Made by a program: the position numbers and the translations under genes | NCBI RefSeq assembly: GCF_041296385.1 | Contig: NW_027183572.1 | Coordinates: 146,001 to 210,000, forward strand | From: Aphelocoma coerulescens | Taxonomy: Eukaryota > Chordata > Aves > Passeriformes > Corvidae | Reading direction: 5' to 3' | DNA length: 64,000 nt | Notes under the pieces: model-generated | Seen by the model: only the letters and a program-made list of their open reading frames with translations | What the model was told of the DNA's origin: nothing | Database searches by the model: none | In this document: positions 39,301 to 49,272 of the stretch, piece after piece | Position numbering within the stretch: the first letter of the stretch is position 1 | Layout of the letters: each line of letters begins with the position of its first letter

Positions 39301-40890
39301 AAATTTCTGTGCTATCTTGGACACCGCTTAAGGTGTTGGGTCCTTCTTGCTTCAGGTGCTGTAAATGGGAAGATGAGAAATTCCTTCCCATCACTGATGA
39401 AAGTCCTGGCCAATCTCCGTATCAGGGGAGATCTGTAATGTGATGAATTTCCTTTGCTGCAGTATCTGTGCCACGCTTTTCTCCCTTGTGTTTGATTGTT
39501 TATAACATACACAGATATATGTTTTACTTAGGGAAAATTTGGGAGCATGGGGTGTTCATACCTACTTGATAACATATTTTCAGTAGATATAACACATGAA
39601 TGGAAAAAGGGAAGTGCAGCACAATGAGTGTGTTTTGGGTATCTCCTGCAGATGTTGAATCTGTCCACAAGAAGAGATTTTAAAGAAAGTTTTATTAATG
39701 AACATTGCATCATTACTTTTTTTATGCTTGCAGCTGCTAAGAGGGAAGGAAAGTCCCACGTCTCTCTTACACTTGTTGAAACACAGCATGATTTGTTGGT
39801 GTGTATAAATTTAAGCTAGCTATTTCTCATTTGACTTCATTTTGCTTTGGGCCAAGGTCCTCTGGAGTAACTGAAACAAAAGTAAAATGTCTGTTCTGAT
39901 GTAATGATTGAATAAAATGCAAAAGGATAGCAAGTCAAATTAGATCCCCTTGCTGCTCATTGCCAGGAAGAGCTGGTTCACTAAACCAAAGCAGGATGGA
40001 AGTGATGAGCAATGTGCTTGCTTAAAGGATTCCTCTCTTGAGAGGGTGATGGTGTCACCTGGATCCTTGCAATCATCATCTGCTGCTTGCTGACAGCCTC
40101 TGAGGAACAAGCCTCAATGTCATCTGACCTGTCTGTGACCCATCGGCCTCGGGAAACAGCTGCTTCCTCTCATGCTGCGCTGGTTTGGAAAGGAAGGAAG
40201 AGGCAGGAAATTTGTTGACTTTCACCTGTGTGAGTGCTTTGGTGGCAACAAGATTGTGTCTTTTTAGGTAAGAAAGCATGTCTCCCTCTCTTAAAAAGCC
40301 TGGTGCTTGTTATCTTTGCTAAGCAATTGCAAAGAACCAATGAAATAGAGAGAGTGTTGTGGTGGATATTAACTTTTAATGATCTTACAGAACAGAGCCT
40401 CTCATAATTGGAATTCCTTAGCTCTACATAGGTATTGAAAATAAGAATGTAGTGAAGTTGCTATATACGCTAGCAGATGATTTCCAAACACTTCAACCCA
40501 AAGGATTTAAAATTTATTATGCTAAGAAATTGCTTGGGACGTGCAACTCTTAGACAGTAACTACATTTCATGCTAAATAGACATCATCTGGTTATGTTGA
40601 AATGTAAAGACTCAACTGGGGTCTTGCTGAAAGCAGTGGTAGAAGTACTGTTGGCTTCACTAAATGCAGACCTGGGCCAGTGGGAACGATCCTGGTGCTG
40701 GGAGACAACAAGGTCTGCATGGAGGCGGGGGTGGGGGAAATCACGGTCAGGGGTTGGCCGCAGTATTTTAAGAACTATAAAGGACTTGGAATGGCCTGGG
40801 AAATTCTGTTCCGGGTAGAGATGATGATGGGATGGGTCAGCATTTAGGAAATGCTGATTAAATGAAGGGCACGTAGGGAGCTGAAGACAT
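36341..40890. other. AT-richer intergenic stretch, nothing recognised
   Basis: No frame above about 85 codons, no splice-consistent coding block and no repeat family recognised. A T16 run lies at 37314-37329. Diverged old transposon fragments are likely here but cannot be named by eye. Confidence 0.5.
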
Positions 40891-41084
40891 TGTGTTAAGG
40901 TGAGGAACAAGACCGGGACACCGCGCTGGGGCCCCGCGCACTTTTCAAGCCCGGCCGCCCCCACGGGCCGGGCCCCGCGGCTCCCGCTGCCGCCCCCCAG
41001 CACGGGGCTGTGTCCCAGACCCCCCGCTCCAGCCCCAGGTTTGGGGGCGGCAGCGGAGCTGCTGGACGGAGGACGGCTGGAGGA

Positions 41085-41290
41085 GCAGGAGCGGGAGGAA
41101 GAGGAGGGATAAAGGGGGAGGAGCGAGAGGAAGAGGTGGTACAGAAGGGGCAGGAAGAGGAGCTTCCACGTGCATGCATCGCTCTCTGTGTCCGCAGCTC
41201 TCGGCTCCGGGAGCATCGTTCCCCTCATCCCGCAGGTGACCGGGGAGGGGCAGCTCGCCTGCGGGGTATCCGCCAGCTCCGAGGGAGTTT
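41085..41290 (+). repeat. Purine-rich module, copy 1
   Basis: An AGG/GGA-rich run is followed by CTGTGTCCGCAGC, a GGGAGCATCGTTCCCC block and CAGGTGACCGGGGAGGGGCA. The same order recurs at 42165-42350. Both copies contain an acceptor-like CAG and a donor-like CAGGTGA flanking about 45 bases, so the module may hold a short exon. The two copies bracket the MHC-like leader exon. Confidence 0.6.
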
Positions 41291-41618
41291 TGGGGCACCC
41301 CTAATCCTGAGGGGGTGGCTCCGGCACCTCTGGCCCCAGCTGAGCCCCCCCGCCCCCAGCGCCCCCCGGAGCGGAATTTGGGGAGGGGGAGGTGGGGGCG
41401 GCCAGGCCGGGCCCCCCCGCGCTGTCCCGGCGGGGGCCGAGTGCGGGCGGGAGCCCCGCGGGGCCCGGCCCTGCCCGGGCACGGCTGATGCCGCCCGCCC
41501 GCGCTCCGCACTGGTCCGGACTGGTGCTCCCAGTGCCGTGCGGGGCGGGGCCGCTCTGGGGACCCCCCAGGGCACAGCGCGGCTGCTTTGGGGCTGTCGG
41601 CAGCGCCCGGCGCTGGGC

Positions 41619-41689
41619 ATGGGGCGTGTGGGGGCAGCTGGGGCCGCACTGGTGGCACTGGTGGTGCTGGGAGCCCCCCCGGGCGCGGG
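41619..41689 (+). pseudogene. Orphan leader exon resembling MHC class II beta exon 1
   Basis: An ATG opens a 23-codon hydrophobic signal peptide that begins MGRVGAAG and ends VVLGAPPGAG. It is followed at once by a good donor, G|GTGAGC (GT at 41690). Start, length, alanine/leucine/valine core and donor position match the leader exon of bird MHC class II beta chains, which directs the chain into the endoplasmic reticulum. Downstream to 43.0 kb I see no beta-1 or beta-2 exon; the next coding sequence is a zinc finger. I therefore call it a fragment. No clear X or Y box was seen upstream. Another gene with a similar signal peptide is possible. Confidence 0.5.
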
Positions 41690-42164
41690 GTGAGCGGTGA
41701 GAAGGGGGGCGGAGCTGGGACCCCAAATTGAGCGAAATGGGGAATGGAACCCCCAAAGTGAGCAGGAGGGGCCTGGAACCCCCAAAACCAAGGCCGGGGG
41801 AGGGGAGATGGGGATTGGGGATGGGGAAGGTGCAGAAGGGGGGGGGCGAGAGGGGGCTGGGACCCCCAAACAAAGCGGGAGAGGGATGGGACACCCAAAT
41901 TGAGCTGGAATGGGGCTGTGGATTGGGGGAACGCTGAGAAAGGGGAGGAGAGGGGAGGGAAAGGTGGGGTTGGGACAGCAGAAGAGCGGTTCCATGGGGG
42001 TGCAGCCCTGTCCCCCAGCACCTGAGCCCTGGAGCGATTCACTGGGGCTCTGGGGAAGGGAGGGATCCACACTGGGGGGTCCCCAACCCCCCTGTCCATC
42101 CCTGGAGCTGATCAGGGAGCTTCCCCCACACAGCAGGCCGTGCTGTGGCAGCCGTGGGGCAGAG

Positions 42165-42350
42165 TGGGTGGGAAAGGGGGGGCAGGGTGGGAGTGGAGGA
42201 GGAGTGGGAGGAAGAGGAGGGAGAGAGGAGGAGGAGGAGCTGGAGAACCACGAGGTTCCACCGCCCACCCACTGTGTCCACAGCACCCCCAGCCCCGGTA
42301 GCATCTTTCCCCCCATGCTGCAGGTGAGCGGGGAGGGGGAGCTCACCCCA
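42165..42350 (+). repeat. Purine-rich module, copy 2
   Basis: GGAGGAAGAGGAGG-rich run, then CTGTGTCCACAGC, GGTAGCATCTTTCCCC and CAGGTGAGCGGGGAGGGGGA. It aligns with 41085-41290 in the same order, about 1.08 kb apart. Confidence 0.6.
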
Positions 42351-43143
42351 AACCTATCGGGGGGTCACAAGGAGGGGTTTTTTTGGAGGGGTGTTTGGAG
42401 CTTGCAGATTCTGGAATCGAGCCCAAGCTGTCCTTGCATGTCCCTGGGAGGGATTTTTTGGGCCAGAGGGGATATGTGGATCTTACAGGACTCCAAAGCT
42501 GAGCTATAATTGCCCCTTGGGGGTCTTGGGGGGTTCATGTGAGGATTGCCCGGTACTGGCAGGGTTGGACATTGGCTTTGGGGATCCCCAGGAGAGCGGG
42601 GGGCTGGAACACGGGACCCCTGGAGTGGGGAGAGCAGAGAGGGACGATACCAGAGCTGGGGGACCCCCAAGAGCCTGGAGGGGTGGGGGGGCCTGGAGAT
42701 GAGGTGGGGTTGGGATCTCTCAGCCCTAAAAGGGGCGGTGAGGAGAGGGGGGAGCCCCAAGTGCCTGGAGTGGAGGGAGGCTGAAGAGGGGGACCCTGGG
42801 ACCTCTGGGAGCCAAAGCAGAATCAGGAAAAAAGGGACCTGTGGGACCCCCAAAACCCCCCAGCATCCCTAAGCAGGACTCCGGAGAGGGGGATCCCCAG
42901 GACCCATGGGACCCCCAGCAGCCCTGACAAGAGGGACCCCCAGAACCCCAAAGTGCAGAGACTAGAAAGGGGCAACTCCTGGAGGCTTTTTTTGGAGTCA
43001 CCCTTGATTTTTTGTTGGTTTTATGGACACCAGGTACCCGGTGACTTCTAAAGATGGACTTGGGCAGGAGGAAGCCCCAGCCCAACACACTCATCCCTTG
43101 TTTCTCCCCAAACCAGGATTTCCCATTCCCAGCCCTTGGCCGG

Positions 43144-44137
43144 ATGGAGGAGGAGGCTGTGAGGAAGAGGAAGATGCCCCAGGACCCCCAGGCTGGTGAG
43201 GGGGAAGTCAGTGCCCCTTTCCCCCTCTGTCCTGCTCCATCTCCCAGCCCAGCATCGCCCCCGGCTGCAGGACAACCCCGCTGCCGACGCTGTCCTGCCG
43301 GGGACGGACTGGGGGGATCTCCTTCCCCTTCCCTGTGGCACGGAGGCAAATCCCATCCTCTCCTTGTCCTTCCTCCCCCAGACAAGGAGCTGAGCACGGA
43401 GCCCAGGGAGGACAAATCCCCGCGGCAGAACCTGGTGGAAGAGGCCGTTTTGAGCGGCTCCACGGCGCAGGAATCCAACAGGGAGGAAAAGCCCCAGAGA
43501 TTCCGCAGGAGGAGGGGCTGCAAACGCAGCCCAGGGTGCTCTGAGGAGGAAAGACCCACCCTGTGCCGGGAAGGCGGCCGGAGATCCAGCCAGAGGTCAG
43601 AGCTGGTGGTTCATGAGCAGCTTCACAATGGGGAGAAGCCCCACAAGTGTGGGGAATGTGGGAAGAGCTTCAGGTGGAGCTCCAACCTGATTGTCCATCA
43701 AAGGAGTCACACTGGGGAGAGGCCCTATGAGTGTGGGGAATGTGAGAAGAGCTTCAGCCAGAGATGCACCCTGATCTGCCACCAGAGGTTCCACACTGGA
43801 GAGAGGCCCTATGAGTGTGGGGAATGTGGGAAGAGCTGTGTCACAATCTCCAACCTACGTATCCACCGGAGGATCCACACCAGGGAGAGGCCCTACGAGT
43901 GTCCCTTAGTGTGGGAAGAGGTTTCAGACCAGCTCCCATCTCCTCCTGCACAAGCGGATTCACATGGATGAGAGGCACTTCCGCTGCTCCGAGTGCCGGA
44001 GGGGCTTCAAGCAAAACTCCCACCTCGTCACCCACCGGCGCATCCACACTGGGGAGAGGCCCTATGAGTGTCCCCAGTGTGGGAAGAGCTTCTCCAGGAG
44101 CTCTCACTTGACCCAACACCAACGGAGGCACCGCTAA
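43144..44137 (+). pseudogene. C2H2 zinc-finger gene, two exons, frameshifted
   Basis: A probable nuclear DNA-binding protein of a type expanded in passerines. Exon 1 (43144-43195) begins [17 protein letters not shown]. The 186-bp intron has GTGAG at 43196 and CCCCAG at 43376-43381. Exon 2 starts at 43382 ([11 protein letters not shown]), and joining them keeps frame. An acidic/basic linker precedes the fingers: [20 protein letters not shown] and [10 protein letters not shown], joined by HTGERPYE linkers; the third has C where F is usual. At about 43903-43906 one extra base (TTAG where three bases are expected) shifts the frame, and the original frame stops at 43971. The shifted frame carries three more fingers and ends HQRRHR-TAA at 44135-44137. 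No KRAB or SCAN domain was seen. It is broken or a one-base sequence error; full length would be about six fingers. Confidence 0.75.
43382..43968 (+). CDS. Zinc-finger exon 2, readable part before the frameshift
   Basis: This is the open stretch that encodes the linker and three fingers. If the shift at about 43905 is real, the product would end 22 codons later with an unrelated proline-rich tail. Because the 186-bp intron has no stop and is a multiple of three, the frame is also open from 43054 through the intron; the conserved splice signals argue that this is coincidence. Confidence 0.5.
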
Positions 44138-44230
44138 GGGAAGCCCTGCGAGTGCCCCGAGTGCGGGAAGAGCTTTGTCCTCTGCTCCAACTCCATCTCC
44201 CATCAGAGGACCCACGTTTGGCAGAGCCCT
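44138..44230 (+). pseudogene. Extra zinc finger beyond the stop codon
   Basis: In the frame of the TAA at 44135, the sequence continues [12 protein letters not shown] with [11 protein letters not shown], a complete finger, and then decays. Either the ancestral gene was longer, or this is the conserved 3' tail that often follows such genes. Confidence 0.6.
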
Positions 44231-44437
44231 GGTGACCCACATTCCCTGTGATCCAGGTTGGGAAGACCCCTGGCTGGTGCTCTCCACGTTCTCCTGGATC
44301 CCTGTAGGCACCTGGGTGAATGCAGGGGCAGGAACATCCATCGGGACTCAGATCAACATTGGAGACTCATTGGGAAGAGCTGATTTTTTACCTTTACACC
44401 CTAAAATTTTCATCTGCTCTGTCCAATTGTTTCTTCA
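44231..44437. other. 3' flank of the zinc-finger gene
   Basis: No gene or repeat recognised. AT content rises towards the LTR-like sequence. Confidence 0.5.
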
Positions 44438-44860
44438 TGTGACTGCGGAGAGAAACAATGGACTCTACACGATTCGGTGTGAATCAGGCAGAAGCCATTT
44501 TATTGATGACCTACTGTCCCTCATATACAGTTCTTGCTTTCCCTACACGCGATGGTGCATTATTATTACTGGTTAAGGGCTATTTTCACACGCTGCTTTA
44601 TGCTTTGTGATTGGCTCTTGTCTGTGTGTCACACTGTCTGTCGTGTATGTCGTGTATGTCAAACTGTCCTTCAGTTTGCATTTTCTTATCCTTTTCTTCC
44701 TTTGCTTGTTCCTCATTCACATCCTCCCCAGTGCTGCTTGTTCCTTTCTCACAACGTCGCCATGGACTCTTCCCCTGTGTAGGTGCTCAAGTCCTTCTGT
44801 CTTACGTGCTCTGGTTCTTCTGTTTTATGGCTGGTTCATGATACGTCCATTTTCTAGTAA
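44438..44860 (-). mobile_element. Probable LTR fragment, minus strand
   Basis: The left edge reads TGTGACTGCGGAGAG, so on the minus strand the element would end CCGCAGTCACA. An AATAAA on the minus strand (44498-44503) lies about 60 bases before that end, as expected for R-U5. TC-rich and TGT-rich sequence follows. I could not find a matching far end or a target duplication, so the right limit is approximate. Confidence 0.4.
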
Positions 44861-47320
44861 AAACATGGTTTCCACAGTCTGGAGGCATCAATGGGTCCCA
44901 CTGAGCTCCATGCCCACCACAGGCTCCTCAGGGACTCCTTGGAGGAGAGAATTGGAGGCCGGGATTGCACAAAGCTCTCAGAGACTCCCAGGCAAAAGCC
45001 AAAGTCCTTTGAAAACCCTGCAGTCCCTGGGAGCATTCAGGAGCCCCCCAGGGCCATTCCTGACCAAGGCTCCCCAGGGACTCCTTCCAGCAGATCCCTG
45101 AGGCCACTGGGATGTGGGGGAATGCTGAGGGCAGGACAAGGGGCTGACAGTGCCCAGCCTTGCTGGGGCTGTGCCCAGGAGGCCCCAGGGCCTCAGGACA
45201 AGGTGTCTCCTCCCAGCCCTTGGTGGCACAGATGCTGCTGTGCCCCAGGGCACCAAGACTTGCCTTCTCTTTGTCCCCCCTGCCATCCCTGCCTCCAGTT
45301 CTCTGCTCTGACTGCAGCCTGGGGACACTTTCTCAGTCGTGTCCCTCACTGGGACCCATGAAAACTTCCAGAAACTTTGAAGTTCAATTCTGACTTGAAT
45401 CCTTGAGAGGTTTCTGCCAGTCCCTGCCAGGAACTGATGTTCAGGGCCTCAGCACCAAGCCCCGAGAGGGTCATTCCAGTCCTTGTGCTGTGTCTGTGCT
45501 GCTGAGCTGGGCCGGGCTCCTGGCACAGAGGCAGCTCCAGGCAAGCGGCAGCGCTGCAGAGAGACAGCTCTGGCCAGGAGCAGCTCCTGGGCACAGCCCA
45601 GCAGGGCTGGGGCACTGCCTGCAGCCAGCCTGGGCACAGCACAGAGGCACACAGGGCTTCAACTCAGCCGGGGCTGGGAAGGGGCTGAGAAGTGACTGCA
45701 GGAGAATCACTCTCAGCCCCTGGCACAGGAAGCCTCTGGCTGCAGGACACGGCAGCTGCAGCTCCTGGAGGGATCTCCTAAAGCTGCAACATCCCCCTGC
45801 CTACGGATTCTGTGAGTACAACTCAGAGCATCTCGAGTGCAGGGGAGGTGAAATGCTCATGAGGCTCTGATGGGCTGAGGGTTTCTGATCACTCCCAGAA
45901 TATTTCCAATACAAGGATTTTGATAGAAATGAGGAAATTTCCTGAGACTTTGTTTTCAGTTTCCTGCCACTGGAGAATGGTGGGGAGGGAGGATAAATAT
46001 TAAAGATGTTATGAATTTTGTCAGGTCCCTGGGACATCCGAACTGTTACTTTCAGTGATCAGCAGGTGCACAGGAGATCCCTCGTGTGCTTTCAGCCACT
46101 CCTGTGCCCATGGACAGCACCAGCATCACCTTTGCTGGACCCATCAGGCTCAGTCTGAGCTGTCCTTTCTCCAAGCTGCAAGCAGAACCTGTCCCCAGCC
46201 AGTGCCCTGCACACAGGCAGGTTTCTGTAGGGCCAAGGAGAGTGCACAGAGATTTGGGGTCTGTGAGTGCTGGCAGGGAGAGATCAGGCACAGGGAAACA
46301 GCTCCAGGAGGAAAATCCCCAGGAAGCAGAGATGAGATCAGGGGAGGAGAGAAAACAAATGCAGAAATGTGTCAGGCAGAGTTTAGAGATCCCCACAGGA
46401 TCCCCTCCAGTGCAGCCCCTCCCTCTGAAGAAGCCCCCTCCCTCCTGTGCCCCCCAGCCAAGCCTCTGCCCTCAGGGCCGGGGCTCCAAGGCGTGAAGCC
46501 CCTCCTGTGCAGGCAGAGCTGCAGCAGAGCTGTGGGGCAGCTCTGTGGTCCCGGGCCCAGTTCCCTCTGCAGAGCACAGGGCTGGGAGCATCTGCCTGGC
46601 ACTGGGGGGCTCTGGGAGGGGGCACCGCTGGCTCAGGGTGACGCTGGCCCAGTGCCCGACTGTGGGCAGGGCTGTCAGTGCAGCCAGGGCAGCAGCTCAA
46701 TCTCCCTTCATCCAGTGCCAGCTCTGGGACTCTTGGCTCTCTCCCCGAGGTTTCCTTCCAAGCTGGGAGTTTCCTCCAGGATGCAAATCTGTCCTGGAGC
46801 ATCTTTGTGTTATCTGAAAGGCCCAGAGAGAGGAGAAAAGCAGAGATGCTACAAGTGTGAAAATGCTGTTGGGTTGGTGAAATGAGCCAGGTGTGTCCTC
46901 GGCTACAAATGTGGTGCTGAGACCTTGAGAGAGGGACAGACATTTGGGGGTCTGTGGTGGATCCATCTGCTCCCAGCAGCACCTGGTGATCTTTAAGGGA
47001 AACATGGGAGGGTGAACCTTCTGCATTTGAGAAAAGTGAAACAGAGAAACTCTGAGCAGGTCAGAATGACAGAGCACCTCCCCTGAGTCTCCACTCATCA
47101 TCTTGCCTTGCAAAAGTTGCTCTGTTCTCCCTGAGTGAAGCAGAAAGGTTGAGGATTTCTGATACCCAAGAATACCAGGAGAGATATGGGGGGAGCTTAA
47201 AACAAAAACCCCAGAACTCTTAAACACCAAAGGGTGTCTGTGTGTGTTCCAGGGAGGGTGTACAGGAAATGGCTTTGATTGTGGTTACAGACATCTCCTC
47301 TAACTCTTCACTGTCTTTTT
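44861..47320. other. Upstream region of the second olfactory receptor
   Basis: GC-moderate sequence with no gene recognised. A donor-like TTCTGTGAGTAC at about 45808 could end a non-coding first exon of the receptor, which ORs usually have. Frames such as 46055-46885 have no recognisable domain. Confidence 0.4.
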
Positions 47321-47330
47321 CTCCGTGGCA
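47312..47330 (+). promoter_or_regulatory. 3' splice acceptor before the second receptor
   Basis: A pyrimidine run (GTCTTTTTCTCC) followed by GTGGCAG ends about 24 bases upstream of the ATG. This fits the usual OR layout of a non-coding 5' exon spliced to one coding exon. Confidence 0.5.
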
Positions 47331-47354
47331 GAACCCAATGCCCGGACACAGCCA

Positions 47355-48287
47355 ATGTCCAACAGCAGCTCCATCAGGCACTTCCTCCTGCTGGCATTGG
47401 CAGACACGCGGCAGCTGCAGCTCCTGCACTTCTGCCTCTTCCTGGGCATCTCCCTGGCTGCCCTCCTGGCCAACGGCCTCATCATCAGTGCCGGAGCCTG
47501 CAGCCAGCACCTGCCCAGCCCCGTGTTCTTCTTCCTGCTCAGCCTGGCCCTCAGCGACCTGGGCTCCATCTGCACCACTGTCCCCAAGGCCATGCACAAT
47601 TCCCTCTGGGGCACCAGGCACCTCTCCTACTCAGCATGTGCTGCTCAGGTGTTTTTCTTTCTGTTCTTCATCTCAGCAGAGTATTCCCTCCTCCTCATCA
47701 TGTGCTACGACTGCTACGTGTCCATCTGCAGAGCCCTGCACTACGGGGCCCTCCTGGGCAGCAGAGCTTGTGCCCACATGGCAGCAGCTGCCTGGGCCAG
47801 TGCCTTTCTCTACACTCTCATGCACATGGCCAATACATTTCCCCTGCCCCTGTGCCAGGGCAATGCCCTGGGCCAGTTCTTCTGGGAAATCCCACACATC
47901 CTCAAGCTCTCCTGCTCCAAATCCTACCTCAGGGAACTTGGGCTCATCGCTGTCAGTGCCTGTTTGGTATTTGGCTGTTTTGTGTTCATTGTTTTCTCCT
48001 ATGTGCAGATCTTCAGGGCCGTGCTGAGGATCCCCTCTGAGCAGGGCCGGCACAAAGCCTTTTCCACGTGCCTCCCTCACCTGGCTGTGCTCTCTCTGTT
48101 CCTCAGCACTGCCATGTTTGCCCACCTGAAGCCCCCCTCCATCTCCTCCCCATCCCTGGATGTTGCAGTGTCAGTTCTGTACTCGGTGGTGCCTCCAGCC
48201 CTGAACCCCCTCATCTACAGCCTGAGGAACCAGGAGCTCAGGGATGCCCTGAGGAAAATGATGGCTGGATTTTTTCAGCAGCAATGA
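47355..48287 (+). CDS. Olfactory receptor, OR14-like, open but with DRY changed to DCY
   Basis: A 310-residue odorant receptor, close paralogue of the gene at 31793, with about 13 amino-acid differences before the tail. The open frame extends upstream to a GTG at 47325, but the first ATG (47355, MSNSSS) matches the paralogue and is taken as start. Standard OR motifs are present: N-glycosylation at residue 3, LLANG, KAFSTCLPHL and PALNPLIYSLRN. Two normally fixed positions are altered. The DRY arginine is cysteine (codon TGC at 47712-47714, residue 120, where the paralogue has CGC), and the TM2 motif reads SPVFFF instead of SPMFFF. The arginine is central to G-protein coupling in class A receptors, so function is doubtful although the frame is intact. 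An AATAAA at 48548 is a likely poly(A) signal. Confidence 0.88.
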   Translation: MSNSSSIRHFLLLALADTRQLQLLHFCLFLGISLAALLANGLIISAGACSQHLPSPVFFFLLSLALSDLGSICTTVPKAMHNSLWGTRHLSYSACAAQVFFFLFFISAEYSLLLIMCYDCYVSICRALHYGALLGSRACAHMAAAAWASAFLYTLMHMANTFPLPLCQGNALGQFFWEIPHILKLSCSKSYLRELGLIAVSACLVFGCFVFIVFSYVQIFRAVLRIPSEQGRHKAFSTCLPHLAVLSLFLSTAMFAHLKPPSISSPSLDVAVSVLYSVVPPALNPLIYSLRNQELRDALRKMMAGFFQQQ

Positions 48288-49272
48288 AGTGCCGGTTTTG
48301 TTCTCCACAGCTGCAGTGTAACTCAGTGCAGGCCCAGCCTGTCTGCTCAAGTTTTTCAGAGTGGTTGTGTGTGTGCAGGGTTTCCTTTTTCATTTTGTGA
48401 TAATGTTGTGCACAATGGAACTTTATTTATCCCATCACCATCCCATTACTGGGATCATTCATCCTATTTAGAATTCACTGCTTACACCTCGAATTTTACC
48501 CAGAGACAATGGAAATGAGGAATCACCTCCTCTGTGCACTTTAGCAAAATAAAGGATCCTGCAGCAACTTGTTGGTCAGAAATGCTTCCTTTGAAACCTC
48601 ATCTGAATCTGGCAGGGCAGTGCCTGTGTGCAGAGGGGGAGAGAAGCTGAGTCCCAGCACAGCAGCAGGGCCAGGCAGCAGCAGCACTCGGTGCTTTCAG
48701 AGCTGCTCTGTTTGTCCTTCCACGCTGTCCTTCTGTCCTTGGGGGAGTCCTCAGCTCTGGCTGCTGCGCTGCTGTCCTGCTCTGTGGCTGTCCTGTGAGC
48801 ACAGGAGGGGTTGACAGATTTGTGTTATTTAAAAGTAGACAGCAGTGGCTGGAAGTGCTGGGCTGATCAGTGAAGTTTTTCAGAATTTTATGGCCCTGGC
48901 ATGTGAGTCACAGGTGGATCACAGCAAGTCCTGGAGCTGCCAACCTGAACATGAATAACAGAATGGACAAAGCTGCAGCTTAAACGTGACTTAAAAATAA
49001 ATCCCCAGAGTGGCCAGCCCAGAGATCGTGGTCTGTGAACTGGAACAACCACATTACAACAGGGACTGCAGACCCACCAAAACCCCACCCAAACCCAGCT
49101 CAGAGGGGCCATGGTGGCCCCGTGGCAACCACTGGGCACCAAAGCAGTGAAGCCGTGGAGAGCGAGAGGCTCAGTGGCTGACATTTCTGTGGGACGGGGC
49201 TGTCGTGTGAGGGGTGGGGGCTTTAGATCCCAGGGGAATCATTGCCCAGGGAGTTTTTGTTCAGGTCTTTAG
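48288..49272. other. 3' flank of the second receptor
   Basis: 3'-UTR-like sequence to about 48570. About 48600-48680 is homologous to 33090-33140. Beyond that nothing is recognised. Confidence 0.45.

Noticed and set aside
36900..40900. CR1 retrotransposon remnants
   Set aside because: CR1 is common in birds, but I could not find its characteristic ATTCTATG-type 3' repeats or a reverse-transcriptase frame here.
40945..42346. Minus-strand frames of 373 and 384 codons over the GC-rich MHC-like region
   Set aside because: They are proline/glycine/serine-rich shadows of G-rich sequence, overlap each other in two frames and have no domain.
43196..43381. Reading the zinc-finger intron as coding
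   Set aside because: The intron is open and a multiple of three, but has a good donor and acceptor. Joining the exons gives the usual transition from QA to DKEL of this gene family.
47325..47354. Upstream extension of the second receptor to a GTG
   Set aside because: GTG is not a normal start in vertebrate nuclear genes. The stretch overlaps a splice acceptor, and the paralogue starts at the following ATG.
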